Origin: a virus
IMG/VR virus record: IMGVR_UViG_3300001750_000014
Span: 1-39,766 of that record
Direction: 5' to 3' (one strand)
Length of the DNA stretch: 39,766 nucleotides
The position numbers were made by a program, and so were the translations under genes. How positions within the stretch are numbered: the first letter of the stretch is position 1; the number at the start of each line of letters is the position of its first letter. Below the pieces are notes generated by a model. The model had not been told where the DNA came from. It searched no databases and saw only the letters and a list, made by a program, of their open reading frames with translations. Below, piece after piece: positions 31,681 to 38,248 of this stretch.

Positions 31681-33555
31681 TTACACTACTCCTTGGTCAA
31701 GATTAATTTTATTCCGTGTTAAATTTATTTCCCAGTCAATCTTTTTTGTAACTGTAAATGCTTTACTGTAAATTTGTAGCCCCTTCTTTTGAATTGTTAA
31801 AGTATGCGGACTGTTATCTCTTATATTTTCCATTACGTAGTAGCCAGTTGCCCCATGAAAGGTAGGGTCAAGCCAGTAAGTTCTTCGCACAAGTGGGATG
31901 GTGGTAAAAACTCCATTTACGTCTGCTGTTAAACTGTCATGGCGTATGAATATTTGCTGCCCTGTCGCGTATTGCCTATCTTCTGTGTTTTCCTGTCCCC
32001 TTGTAACAGTAAGGACATCTCCAGTTACATTAGTAACTGTTAAAACTTCACGATTAACTCTAATTGAATCACCAGTTGAAAAAACAGAGCCATCACTTAC
32101 AGTCCAGTCAGTTTCACCTATTGAAATTGCTTCACTTAATGTTTCATTACTGTTTAACCAGATTGCATTATAGCCATTTATGTCTTTTACTTTTACAACA
32201 GCATCTTGTAAAATAGTATTATCAATTTTTAAATCCATTGTGTATTGCTCTAAAACTACTTGATGAGCAACTTCAGCTGTGGTTACTACACTTCCCCGGA
32301 TATCAGGTGTGGAATTCGCGAAAGTAACATTCTCTAAGATAGTAACTTGGTCTTCTGTAGCAGAACGGTTATATCCTCTGAAGTCATACTGTGTGGGGTT
32401 TAGAAAAGTGGAGTTAGCAATTTTACCCTGCCGGATGTTATACCCAGATATAATGAAATTTTCTATTTCACAGTCTTCAATATTTACGTCAGTGGCTGCA
32501 AGTTCGGCTGCTAAAATATGCATTTTATTCGATTGAAGGTCTAAAACAGCTGGCTTTACCCTACCAGATGATGACCCTGCCCCAATTGGGTCGTATAAAC
32601 TTCTATACATTGTAAAGTTACAGTCATCTACCATCTGAAACAAATGACCGCTCTTACCTCTCGTTAAGTTAGTATAGGGTAATTCTTTTGGAAGGCTTAT
32701 AATACTACCTTCGTATATTTCAACAGTACCGTAAGAACCAGAGTACCAGGCGTAGCCCCCACCACGTTGCCAAGTTCCACCATACTTCCCTTTACCATTT
32801 TCAATTTCTCCAGTTCGAAAGTAGCTATCTGAATCAAACCATGTCTTTCCCCATTGCTGTAGAAAGTAAGTCCTATTTGGAATACCAAAGTATAAAGGCT
32901 GTGTCCCTGGTTGTGGCTGCCTAATAGATGCCATTGTTCTAACTGCGATAACAGAATCCATTCCTGGGTACATGTTCCAGCTATCAATACAATATGTTTT
33001 ACTATTCGTTACAGCCCAGTTATAAAGATCTTCTGGCGTTATAGGGTCACTATCACTGCCGCCTTCTACCTCCCAGCATGGACAACCATCAGGTAGTAAA
33101 GGGCACCTTCCTAAAGATTTACTCCCATCATCTGTGTATTTGTAGCCAGAACCTGAAGCTACACATTGTGATTTTGTTAAGCCGTAGGCTCTGGCGCTTG
33201 AACCAGCTAGCAAGAGGTGAGAGTAAAAAGTACCACTTTTATACGCATCGTAGTCACCAGAAATTTCTGTCTTAAAGATTAAAAAGACTTCACCGTCATA
33301 GCCATTTGAGTCAACAGGGTTATCCCAATAAAGTTCAATACTCTTATTTACTGCATCAGTTGTTGCTGTTACTTCAGCGCAGGGAATAGAGCACCAGAAC
33401 ATTGCAATATTGCCAGCATTGTATCGATCCCCAGGCCCTATAGCTACAACTCTGTAGTAGTAAGTTGTACCAGCAGTTAATACCCCACCAGATACTGCAG
33501 TAGCAGTTGGGTTAGTCGGCGCAGGGCATTCATTAAGAGTAATTACTTTTGCCAT
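31681..33555 (-). CDS. Tail fibre / tailspike with fibronectin-like and beta-helix regions
   Basis: The 624-residue protein starts with a fibronectin type III-like domain (about 8-110, including TAGTTYYYRVVAIGPGDRYN and NKSIELYWDNP). A cysteine-containing linker follows (RCPLLPDGCPCWEVEGG). The middle, about 210-430, looks like a right-handed parallel beta-helix, with rungs such as DVNIEDCEIENFIISGYNI and KIANSTFLNP. The C-terminal part (about 470-610) is beta-rich with TGDSIRVNREVLTVTNVTGD. This build suits a host-receptor-binding spike or fibre. No catalytic polysaccharide lyase residues could be identified. Confidence 0.75.
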   Translation of the reverse strand: MAKVITLNECPAPTNPTATAVSGGVLTAGTTYYYRVVAIGPGDRYNAGNIAMFWCSIPCAEVTATTDAVNKSIELYWDNPVDSNGYDGEVFLIFKTEISGDYDAYKSGTFYSHLLLAGSSARAYGLTKSQCVASGSGYKYTDDGSKSLGRCPLLPDGCPCWEVEGGSDSDPITPEDLYNWAVTNSKTYCIDSWNMYPGMDSVIAVRTMASIRQPQPGTQPLYFGIPNRTYFLQQWGKTWFDSDSYFRTGEIENGKGKYGGTWQRGGGYAWYSGSYGTVEIYEGSIISLPKELPYTNLTRGKSGHLFQMVDDCNFTMYRSLYDPIGAGSSSGRVKPAVLDLQSNKMHILAAELAATDVNIEDCEIENFIISGYNIRQGKIANSTFLNPTQYDFRGYNRSATEDQVTILENVTFANSTPDIRGSVVTTAEVAHQVVLEQYTMDLKIDNTILQDAVVKVKDINGYNAIWLNSNETLSEAISIGETDWTVSDGSVFSTGDSIRVNREVLTVTNVTGDVLTVTRGQENTEDRQYATGQQIFIRHDSLTADVNGVFTTIPLVRRTYWLDPTFHGATGYYVMENIRDNSPHTLTIQKKGLQIYSKAFTVTKKIDWEINLTRNKINLDQGVV

Positions 33556-33867
33556 CTAAAGTGCCTCAATTTCTGAAAGTAGTAATTGATTAGTTGTAAT
33601 CTGGTTTAATACATAGTCTGCCTCATTAGTAAATAATGCATCGTTATACTCTTGAATTATTTCTTTTACATTGTTAGGATAACTTTCAAAAACTTCAATT
33701 GGCTCAGGTACAATGTCTAATTCAGTCTGTAATTTGTTTATCTTTAAAGTTAACTCTGATAATAGACGAGCTTTTTCAATAACCCATTCTTCAGGAGTAA
33801 ATGCCAAACTTGGGGAGTCATAAGCTTCGTAGTAAATATTACCGCTTTTATCTTTTAGGTACGGCAT
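33556..33867 (-). CDS. Small helical protein, possible fibre assembly factor
   Basis: The 103-residue protein has a short beta/aromatic N-terminus (MPYLKDKSGNIYYEAYDSP) followed by helices with leucine spacing (IEKARLLSELTLKINKLQTELD). It lies immediately before the tail fibre gene in transcription order, adjoining it without a gap. The size and position resemble small fibre-assembly chaperones, but no named family is recognised. Its start overlaps the preceding gene's end by 20 bp. Confidence 0.6.
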   Translation of the reverse strand: MPYLKDKSGNIYYEAYDSPSLAFTPEEWVIEKARLLSELTLKINKLQTELDIVPEPIEVFESYPNNVKEIIQEYNDALFTNEADYVLNQITTNQLLLSEIEAL

Positions 33868-34024
33868 TTATGCCTCTCTTTTCATTCTTATTCTTATTTA
33901 TTAACCCTACAACAGCTGAAGTAATTTTACCCTTCTCTGCTTTTGTAAGCTTTAACTTTGGGAGCACTTTAATATTAAACTTCAATGCTAAGTAATTATC
34001 CTTGACCTCTTCAGTTACTTTCAT
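33848..34024 (-). CDS. Small basic protein of unknown function
   Basis: The 58-residue product is lysine-rich (FNIKVLPKLKLTKAEKGKI, KNKNEKRG) and has no membrane segment. The start at 34024 was chosen because AAGGGAGAGT stands directly before it; a longer frame from 34051 has no such site. It overlaps both neighbours, by 14 bp with the exported protein gene upstream and 20 bp with the gene downstream, which suggests coupled translation. The function is unknown. Confidence 0.58.
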   Translation of the reverse strand: MKVTEEVKDNYLALKFNIKVLPKLKLTKAEKGKITSAVVGLINKNKNEKRGINAVPKR

Positions 34025-34568
34025 ACTCTCCCTTTTCTTTACCACTGCCAAAATTCATAGACATAATGGAAAGATCTTTACCGTCAACACTTCCGTCGTT
34101 GTTAATGTCTCCGGGGGTGACAGCTTGAAAGTCAATAACTGCACCAGGCATGGTAACATCAACGAAGCAAGAAATAATATTGCTTCTACTGCTAAATTGT
34201 TTAGTAGTATCAAAAGCTCTTATCATGAAATACCAGGTTCCACCTTCTAAGCACCAACAACTGTATTTATCTTTATTCTCTGTTATAGTAGCAGGGATAA
34301 CCTGGTAAGCCTTTTCTATTCCTGTAATTTCTTTCCAGTCTGCACTTTCATTACTTCTACTTCTGTAGATAGTATAACCTGCAAGGTCAGTGCAAGGAGT
34401 GTTATTAGCATTGACTGTTACTGGTACCCAGGTGAAGGTTAACCAAGTAGTTGCCCTTCCTTCTCCTCCTTCAGCAATAGAGGAAGAGGTAAAAGTAGTT
34501 GTCATTAATAGGGCTAAGGTTAAGGTTAAGGCTAAAGCTGCAATAAAGACCTTACTATTTCTTCTCAT
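34011..34568 (-). CDS. Exported fibronectin-like protein with a dockerin-type calcium motif
   Basis: The 185-residue product begins MRRNSKVFIAALALTLTLAL, a clear signal peptide with a basic n-region and hydrophobic core; it has no obvious lipobox. A fibronectin III-like domain follows (TWLTFTWVPVTVNANNT, LAGYTIYRSRS, GGTWYFMIRAFDT). The C-terminus carries one dockerin/EF-hand-like calcium loop, GDINNDGSVDGKDLSIM. A normal dockerin has two such segments, so this is half a module. An exported product is unusual in a phage late operon. An upstream ATG at 34580 is also possible; 34568 fits the SD spacing and signal peptide better. Confidence 0.75.
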   Translation of the reverse strand: MRRNSKVFIAALALTLTLALLMTTTFTSSSIAEGGEGRATTWLTFTWVPVTVNANNTPCTDLAGYTIYRSRSNESADWKEITGIEKAYQVIPATITENKDKYSCWCLEGGTWYFMIRAFDTTKQFSSRSNIISCFVDVTMPGAVIDFQAVTPGDINNDGSVDGKDLSIMSMNFGSGKEKGEYESN

Positions 34569-34740
34569 CTTTACTTCCATTATTCCCAATTCCTTTAACA
34601 TTAACATTAGCAGCAAAGATATTTAAAATAACATTAAGGTACTTTACTATCTTATTATCACTTTCATTAGGAGTGAGATTGGCTAAAACAGAAACTATTC
34701 CTACTACCTGAAGTATAAGCTCTAAGTATTTATCTTCCAT
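34555..34740 (-). CDS. Small hydrophobic protein, possible lysis accessory
   Basis: The 61-residue product has two hydrophobic helical stretches (YLELILQVVGIVSVLANLT and IVKYLNVILNIFAANV) and a polar lysine-rich tail. The start at 34740 has a strong AGGGAGGAAAG site; an upstream start at 34830 would overlap the neighbouring gene deeply. Short proteins of this type often occur beside holins, and a holin-like membrane protein is directly upstream. No enzymatic motif is present and the function is uncertain. Confidence 0.6.
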   Translation of the reverse strand: MEDKYLELILQVVGIVSVLANLTPNESDNKIVKYLNVILNIFAANVNVKGIGNNGSKDEKK

Positions 34741-34978
34741 TATTCTTTCCTCCCTTTTCTTTTTTAAGCTGGAGCAATAACTTTCTAACTTTACTCTTCC
34801 TTCTAATCTTTGAAATGTTTCCAGCCGCATGGGGAACAGTAATAAAGAAAAAAGTAACCATGACTATTAGTAGTGCAAAAACACTGGCCCATCCTTCACA
34901 GGTACATGGTAATTTATCATAAAGCATACCTAAGAATCCAATAACATAACTACTCATTTCTTGCCAACTCCGTTCCAT
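34730..34978 (-). CDS. Holin-like small membrane protein
   Basis: The 82-residue product has one strongly hydrophobic segment, about residues 31-48 (SVFALLIVMVTFFFITV), then a long basic tail (KIRRKSKVRKLLLQLKKEKGG). A weaker hydrophobic stretch near residue 12 (YVIGFLGML) may give a second helix. The topology and position at the head of the late operon fit a holin or related lysis protein, but no endolysin accompanies it. The ATG at 34978 has AAGGA 5 bp upstream. It overlaps the next gene by 11 bp. Confidence 0.6.
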   Translation of the reverse strand: MERSWQEMSSYVIGFLGMLYDKLPCTCEGWASVFALLIVMVTFFFITVPHAAGNISKIRRKSKVRKLLLQLKKEKGGKNNGR

Positions 34979-34996
34979 TCAGATCCTTTTATTCCA

Positions 34997-35437
34997 TTAG
35001 AGTAAAGGTAAATCTTCTTCTTCCCTTTTATTTACAGGAGTAATGTTTAAAATTTCCTCTTCCTTTGATAGCTCCTGCTTCTCCATCTCTACAAGGTAAG
35101 CTACTAAGCCTTTAATCTCACTCGGCTTCCCTTCAGTAACTAATTCCTTATCCTTTAAAATTTTAAAAGCATAAACTAAGTCTTTAAGACTTGCTTCTAC
35201 TATCTTTTCATCAGTAATACTTTCTAAAATCTTAGATTGAATTTCTGTTAATTCAAGTGACTGGAGAGTTCTGTACTCTAAAAGAAGTCCCTGTTTTATT
35301 TTAATATCTGCTAACTTTTTAGAAAGTGTTGCAGTAGTGCAGCCAAGGTCAGCTGCAATTTCCTGCCTGGTAGCTCCTCTTTCTAAAAGATCATAGACTT
35401 CATCAATGTTAAGTTCATCTTTCTTTTTCTTAGCCAT
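34997..35437 (-). CDS. Small terminase subunit-like HTH protein
   Basis: The 146-residue protein is the first gene of the late leftward arm. Residues ~22-45 (ATRQEIAADLGCTTATLSKKL) form a helix-turn-helix of the type used by small terminases to recognise the packaging site. A helical middle, about 55-120, could drive ring formation, and the C-terminus is acidic. The large terminase lies in the same operon, but 4.8 kb downstream rather than adjacent, so a plain transcription factor is an alternative. The start follows AAGGAAAGAA. Confidence 0.62.
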   Translation of the reverse strand: MAKKKKDELNIDEVYDLLERGATRQEIAADLGCTTATLSKKLADIKIKQGLLLEYRTLQSLELTEIQSKILESITDEKIVEASLKDLVYAFKILKDKELVTEGKPSEIKGLVAYLVEMEKQELSKEEEILNITPVNKREEEDLPLL

Positions 35438-35469
35438 TTCTTTCCTTACTTGAAAATGCGGAGGAAAAT

Positions 35470-35484
35470 GGTCAAAAAATGACC
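35470..35484. promoter_or_regulatory. Degenerate palindrome in the late leader (GGTCA-N5-TGACC)
   Basis: This 15-bp inverted repeat, GGTCAAAAAATGACC, keeps the outer half-site of the 13-bp palindrome seen elsewhere but has an altered centre. It lies 33 bp before the first late gene and about 30 bp downstream of the proposed late promoter's -10 box, a typical operator location. Confidence 0.5.
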
Positions 35485-35513
35485 TTTTAATTTAAACTCC
35501 CCCAGTCATTTCC

Positions 35514-35542
35514 ACAGTATAAATAAGGTATAAATTTGTCAA
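35514..35542 (-). promoter_or_regulatory. Candidate late (leftward) promoter
   Basis: Read on the - strand there is a consensus -35 box TTGACA (35537-35542). Candidate -10 boxes are TATACT (35516-35521, 15-bp spacer) and TACTGT (35514-35519, 17-bp spacer). It precedes the entire late arm by about 80 bp, with the degenerate palindrome between promoter and first gene. Neither -10/spacer combination is ideal, so a phage-encoded activator may take part. Confidence 0.5.
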
Positions 35543-35602
35543 CTTTTTTCTTCTTTTCTGGGCTTTAAATTTTACCTTTGTATCACAGACGACCAGTCAT
35601 TA

Positions 35603-35664
35603 CACCAGCCAGTACCCTAAAGGGGTCTTGGGGGGGTCTTTTCTTGGTGTTGTTTTGACTGGCT
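35603..35664. other. G-rich structured element in the divergent control region
   Basis: In an otherwise AT-rich stretch, GGGGTCTTGGGGGGGTCTT forms a doubled G-run. It is enclosed by the 7-bp inverted repeat AGCCAGT (35607-35613) and ACTGGCT (35658-35664), with an inner ACCC/GGGT pairing. The core CTAAAGGGGTCTTG-GGGG-T resembles the terminator layout of T7-like phages, but no phage RNA polymerase gene is present. It could be an RNA structure, terminator or protein-binding site. Confidence 0.4.
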
Positions 35665-35849
35665 TTAGTTGTGTCTTCTTTTCTTTCTTTTGTTTTATTT
35701 TACTTAGTTATTATTCTTTAGCTGTTTACTTTAGTTATTTACTTTAGCCATTGCTCTTTAGTTGTTATTTCTTAGCTATTGTTCTGTTAAAACTAATGTT
35801 TATTGACTAAGGTTGTGCAGTTATCCCTGTTACCATTGTTATTTAATTA

Positions 35850-35882
35850 TTCTTTAATTGTTCTTTAATTGTTCTTTAATTG
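35850..35882. repeat. Three tandem copies of an 11-bp repeat (TTCTTTAATTG)
   Basis: Three perfect, uninterrupted 11-bp units start at 35850, 35861 and 35872. The unit is about one helical turn, so the copies face the same side of DNA, as expected for stacked protein-binding sites (iterons or operators). They lie in the gene-free region between the diverging arms. Confidence 0.7.
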
Positions 35883-35907
35883 CTTATAAGAACATAAGTG
35901 CATAGTT

Positions 35908-35943
35908 GTTACAATTATTGGTGCTTTTGTGACAATTTTTGGT
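35908..35943. repeat. Pair of 15-bp direct repeats spaced 21 bp
   Basis: GTTACAATTATTGGT (35908-35922) and GTGACAATTTTTGGT (35929-35943) match at 13 of 15 positions. They are 21 bp apart, two helical turns. A regulator binding in tandem is a reasonable inference. They lie just right of the triple 11-bp repeat. Confidence 0.6.
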
Positions 35944-36088
35944 ATTAGGTAAAAGGTGGGTGATTTGGTGTAATGTTATGATGTTTGATGTAAGGTGTTG
36001 TTATTGTTGTTCTTTTTTCTTTTTTCATTTAACTTAACCACATGGCATTAAGATTGCAATAATAAATATTAACTTATTAAATTTTTAG

Positions 36089-36122
36089 TTAAAAAAGTAA
36101 TTTTTTAATTAAAAAAGTAATT
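36089..36122. repeat. Pair of 14-bp direct repeats upstream of the + promoter
   Basis: TTAAAAAAGTAATT occurs at 36089-36102 and again, perfectly, at 36109-36122, a 20-bp period. The second copy touches the -35 box of the candidate rightward promoter. The phased A-tracts could act as an UP element or as an operator pair. Confidence 0.6.
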
Positions 36123-36149
36123 GACTTAGGTTATTTTAAGTGTTAAGAT
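36121..36149 (+). promoter_or_regulatory. Candidate rightward promoter
   Basis: TTGACT (36121-36126), a 17-bp spacer and TAAGAT (36144-36149) give a sigma70-type promoter 33 bp before the first + gene of the right arm. AT-rich phased repeats lie immediately upstream. It is a likely start for the early rightward transcript. Confidence 0.6.
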
Positions 36150-36181
36150 TCTTTAACTTTAGAAAAAAGGGAGATTTTAAA

Positions 36182-36328
36182 ATGAAAGAAATTATTAATC
36201 AGTTAAGAAAGATTCAAAGAAGTTTAAAAGGTATTAAGGTAGTTTCAAGGATAAAGGCAAGTGACATGGAGTATGTTGTAATTAAGAAAGAAGACTTTGT
36301 TCTTTTAAAGGCTATTGCTGAAGGGTAG
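36182..36328 (+). CDS. Small basic protein, first gene of the right + arm
   Basis: The 48-residue product (MKEIINQLRKIQRSLKGIK...) is basic at its N-terminus and ends acidic, with no cysteine or membrane segment. The start at 36182 follows AAAAAAGGGAG; a longer frame from 36140 would place its start within the promoter. Because it is the first product after the candidate promoter it may be an early regulator, but nothing in the sequence proves this. It ends in TAG. Confidence 0.58.
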   Translation: MKEIINQLRKIQRSLKGIKVVSRIKASDMEYVVIKKEDFVLLKAIAEG

Positions 36329-36410
36329 TTTTGTTTGTTTGGTTTTGTTTTTCTTTATTTTGTTTTAACTTAATTTAATTTAATTTAACTGAAAGAAAAG
36401 GAGTATTAAA

Positions 36411-36875
36411 ATGACTGAAGTAAAAGCAGTAGAAGTAGAAGAAGAAGTAAAAGTAAAGGTAAAAAGAATGAAGTGGAATTTTAACAAAGAAGATGAAACA
36501 TTAAGCCTTGGAACATTAACTCTTAACCTTAAAGAAAGTACTTATGGTTCTTTAAGTAGTAACATTGATAAATATGTCTTCCTTTATGGAATTAAACAAG
36601 CTTGTAGTGACGCAGGAGCAGGGATTAAGGATTTTACTTTAAGAAAGGAAAAAGTAGAGAAAAAGTTTTCACTTTTTATAAATCAAGATAGTGATTTCTT
36701 GCCTCAAGGAAGAAAGGCTTTAACTGCTGAAGAGAAATTAAAAGTTAAGGTTAAAAAAGTTGAAGGTTTAATTCTTGAAATGATAAATGCTGGAATGGGA
36801 AGAGAAATGGCAATTGCTATTGCTGGAAAGACTTTTAGCCTTAGTGAAAAGGAGCTGGAAGGAATTAAAGTTTAA
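36411..36875 (+). CDS. Conserved-looking small phage protein of unknown function
   Basis: The 154-residue protein has a Val/Glu/Lys-rich start, then MKWNFNKEDETLSLGTLTLNL and IDKYVFLYGIKQACSDAGAG (about 55-75). That layout recalls a phage family with a lhGl.Q...DA.A motif. The C-terminal third is helical and basic. No catalytic motif is visible. The start follows AAAGGAGTATTAAA. A terminator lies 67 bp after it, so it ends the first short transcript of the right arm. Confidence 0.66.
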   Translation: MTEVKAVEVEEEVKVKVKRMKWNFNKEDETLSLGTLTLNLKESTYGSLSSNIDKYVFLYGIKQACSDAGAGIKDFTLRKEKVEKKFSLFINQDSDFLPQGRKALTAEEKLKVKVKKVEGLILEMINAGMGREMAIAIAGKTFSLSEKELEGIKV

Positions 36876-36907
36876 AGTTCTTTAGTTTTAAAAAGTGCAG
36901 TTAAAAA

Positions 36908-36920
36908 GTCAAAGTTTGAC
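36908..36920. promoter_or_regulatory. Palindromic site 5, left flank of the candidate origin
   Basis: GTCAAA-G-TTTGAC has perfect half-sites with a changed centre. It lies 32 bp after the gene ending at 36875 and just before a terminator. Together with the copy at 37964 it brackets the gene-free segment. Confidence 0.6.
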
Positions 36921-36942
36921 TCTTTTGTTTGAAATGGAATGG

Positions 36943-36982
36943 AAAAGAGAGGTGGTATTTTTTATAATATTGTCTCTCTTTT
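36943..36982 (+). terminator. Rho-independent terminator
   Basis: The 9-bp perfect stem AAAAGAGAG (36943-36951) and CTCTCTTTT (36974-36982) has a 22-nt AT-rich loop, and the U-run forms the end of the stem. It is placed after the gene ending at 36875, so it should end the right arm's first transcript before the gene-free segment. Confidence 0.6.
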
Positions 36983-36994
36983 ATCCCTTTTAGA

Positions 36995-37056
36995 ATGGCA
37001 ATTTGCCATGTTCTTTGGCCTTTTAGAAAAAAGTAATACCTTGGGTAAGGTTTTTT
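36995..37056 (+). terminator. Palindrome followed by a second short terminator-like hairpin
   Basis: ATGGCAA-T-TTGCCAT (36995-37009) is a perfect 15-bp inverted repeat, a possible protein site. Downstream, ACCTT-GGGT-AAGGT (37038-37051) followed by TTTTT forms a weak terminator. Together with the hairpin before it, this seals transcription away from the AT-rich core. Confidence 0.45.
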
Positions 37057-37117
37057 AAAGTCCTCTTATTTGAGCTCTGTTATATGTAAATATGTATTCT
37101 TGTAATGTTTGTACTTT

Positions 37118-37876
37118 TGTAAATATGTATTTCAGTAATGCGCGTCAACTTGTATTATTTTTTCTTTCAACCATTTGAAATCATTATAAAAAAATGTCAA
37201 AAAGTGCAAATCCGTTTCCTGTATCCTGTAACGTCAGAAAGAGGCATTTCAAAAAGGGCCTATATCATTTTGACATGACTTTACTATTAAGCCTGACTTA
37301 CTGGTAGTTTGTTATTACTTGTAGTTTGTATTAGTAAACGTGCAAGAACCGTGCCATTATTTGTTATTATCTCCTTTTATATATATTTTTTTTTATATAG
37401 TAAGAAGAATGAGTTACTGATACTGTTATTCTTTTATTACTTTATTCTTTTATATTATTATTGTTTTATGGAAGTATTAACTAATGCTATTATTTACTTA
37501 TATTGTTATTCTTTTATTATTTAATTAACTTAAGGAAGTATTCTTTTATTCTTTTATTCTTTTATGAAAGTATAAGACTATAAAAGTATTAGTTAAAAAA
37601 AGGTTCTTACAGAAATATCATAAGATTATTATATAATAAAAATATATATAAATAAATATATAAAAGAATAAGTAGTTAAAAGTATGAGATTATTATTTAA
37701 TAAGTAAGTGAAGTAAATTGAACATAGGTGGTTTTGAAAATGTGCTTTTATTCTGTTACAGGATACAGAGAACGGATTTGGTGTTTTTATTCATTTTTTG
37801 CAATGATTTTAACCATTTATGGGTAAAAAGAATACAACCTGACGGACGTCATTAAAATACATGTTGACACATTTAC
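37118..37876. other. Candidate replication origin: inverted-repeat arms around an AT-rich core
   Basis: Two arms in inverted orientation, 37118-37232 and 37755-37876, share several blocks in the same order. The best is a 26-bp block (37207-37232 against 37755-37780) matching at 24 positions, made of CAAATCCGTT, two variable bases and CTGTATCCTGTAAC. Outward come shared AATCATT with A-runs, TTGTATT with CGTCA, and TGTAAAT. The 520-bp core is extremely AT-rich and holds repeated 16-mers and 8-mers. No gene is convincing here. Terminators on the left and palindromic sites on both sides isolate it. An origin is the likeliest role; a packaging or recombination site is possible. Confidence 0.5.
37424..37563. 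repeat. Direct repeats inside the AT-rich core
   Basis: TGTTATTCTTTTATTA occurs identically at 37424-37439 and 37504-37519, exactly 80 bp apart. GGAAGTATT occurs at 37470 and 37534. ATTCTTTT is repeated three times in tandem at 37540-37563. These T-rich iterons sit where strand opening would be expected if the segment is an origin. Confidence 0.55.
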
Positions 37877-37896
37877 ACCCATATGCAATAATGAAA

Positions 37897-37924
37897 GGCA
37901 AAAAAGGCAATATGACCTTTTGCC
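37897..37924. other. Hairpin right of the inverted-repeat arm
   Basis: GGCAAAAAAGG and CCTTTTGCC form an imperfect stem (two extra A residues) around an 8-nt loop. It lies between the right arm and the right palindromic site. It may be a weak terminator on the - strand or part of the origin structure. Confidence 0.3.
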
Positions 37925-37963
37925 CTTCCCCATTTTCAAGCTGATTAAAAGGCAAGGTAAAGA

Positions 37964-37976
37964 GTCAAATTTTGAC
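37964..37976. promoter_or_regulatory. Palindromic site 6, right flank of the candidate origin
   Basis: A perfect GTCAAA-T-TTTGAC lies 44 bp before the ATG of the next + gene. It mirrors the copy at 36908 on the other side of the gene-free segment and is followed by a pyrimidine-rich leader. Confidence 0.62.
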
Positions 37977-38020
37977 TTTCTTTCTTTTTATTTCACCATA
38001 AAATTAAAAAAGAAAAGGAA

Positions 38021-38248
38021 ATGAAAATGATTAGTAATAACAACAATAGTAAAGTATTTAATAATATAATACTACCAAAGAATATAAAGTATAATGGAAT
38101 TCAAGAAGGAATTTCTTTTAACCTTTTTTTATTTACAGAGTTAAAAACAGGCAGTACATTTGCAATAAGGAAAGAAGAAAGGGAAGTAACGGTAAAGATG
38201 ATAGAGAGAAGGAGTAAGGAAGTAATTGCTTCTTTTACCTTGATTTAA
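38021..38248 (+). CDS. Small protein of unknown function
   Basis: The 75-residue product begins with an asparagine-rich stretch (MKMISNNNNSKVFNN). It then has alternating hydrophobic and charged residues suggesting a small beta domain (ISFNLFLFTELKTGSTFAI, REVTVKMIERR). An AAAAGGAA site precedes the ATG. It is the first gene right of the candidate origin, with a palindromic site upstream. The function is unknown. Confidence 0.58.
   Translation: MKMISNNNNSKVFNNIILPKNIKYNGIQEGISFNLFLFTELKTGSTFAIRKEEREVTVKMIERRSKEVIASFTLI

Noticed and set aside
37309-37524. 71-codon ORF, hydrophobic, in the AT-rich core
   Set aside because: It has no SD and lies in low-complexity A+T where Phe, Ile, Leu and Tyr codons arise by chance. 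It also overlaps the repeated 16-mers.
37118-37876. Transposon with terminal inverted repeats
   Set aside because: There is no transposase gene inside, no visible target duplication, and the arms are long and imperfect rather than short and exact.
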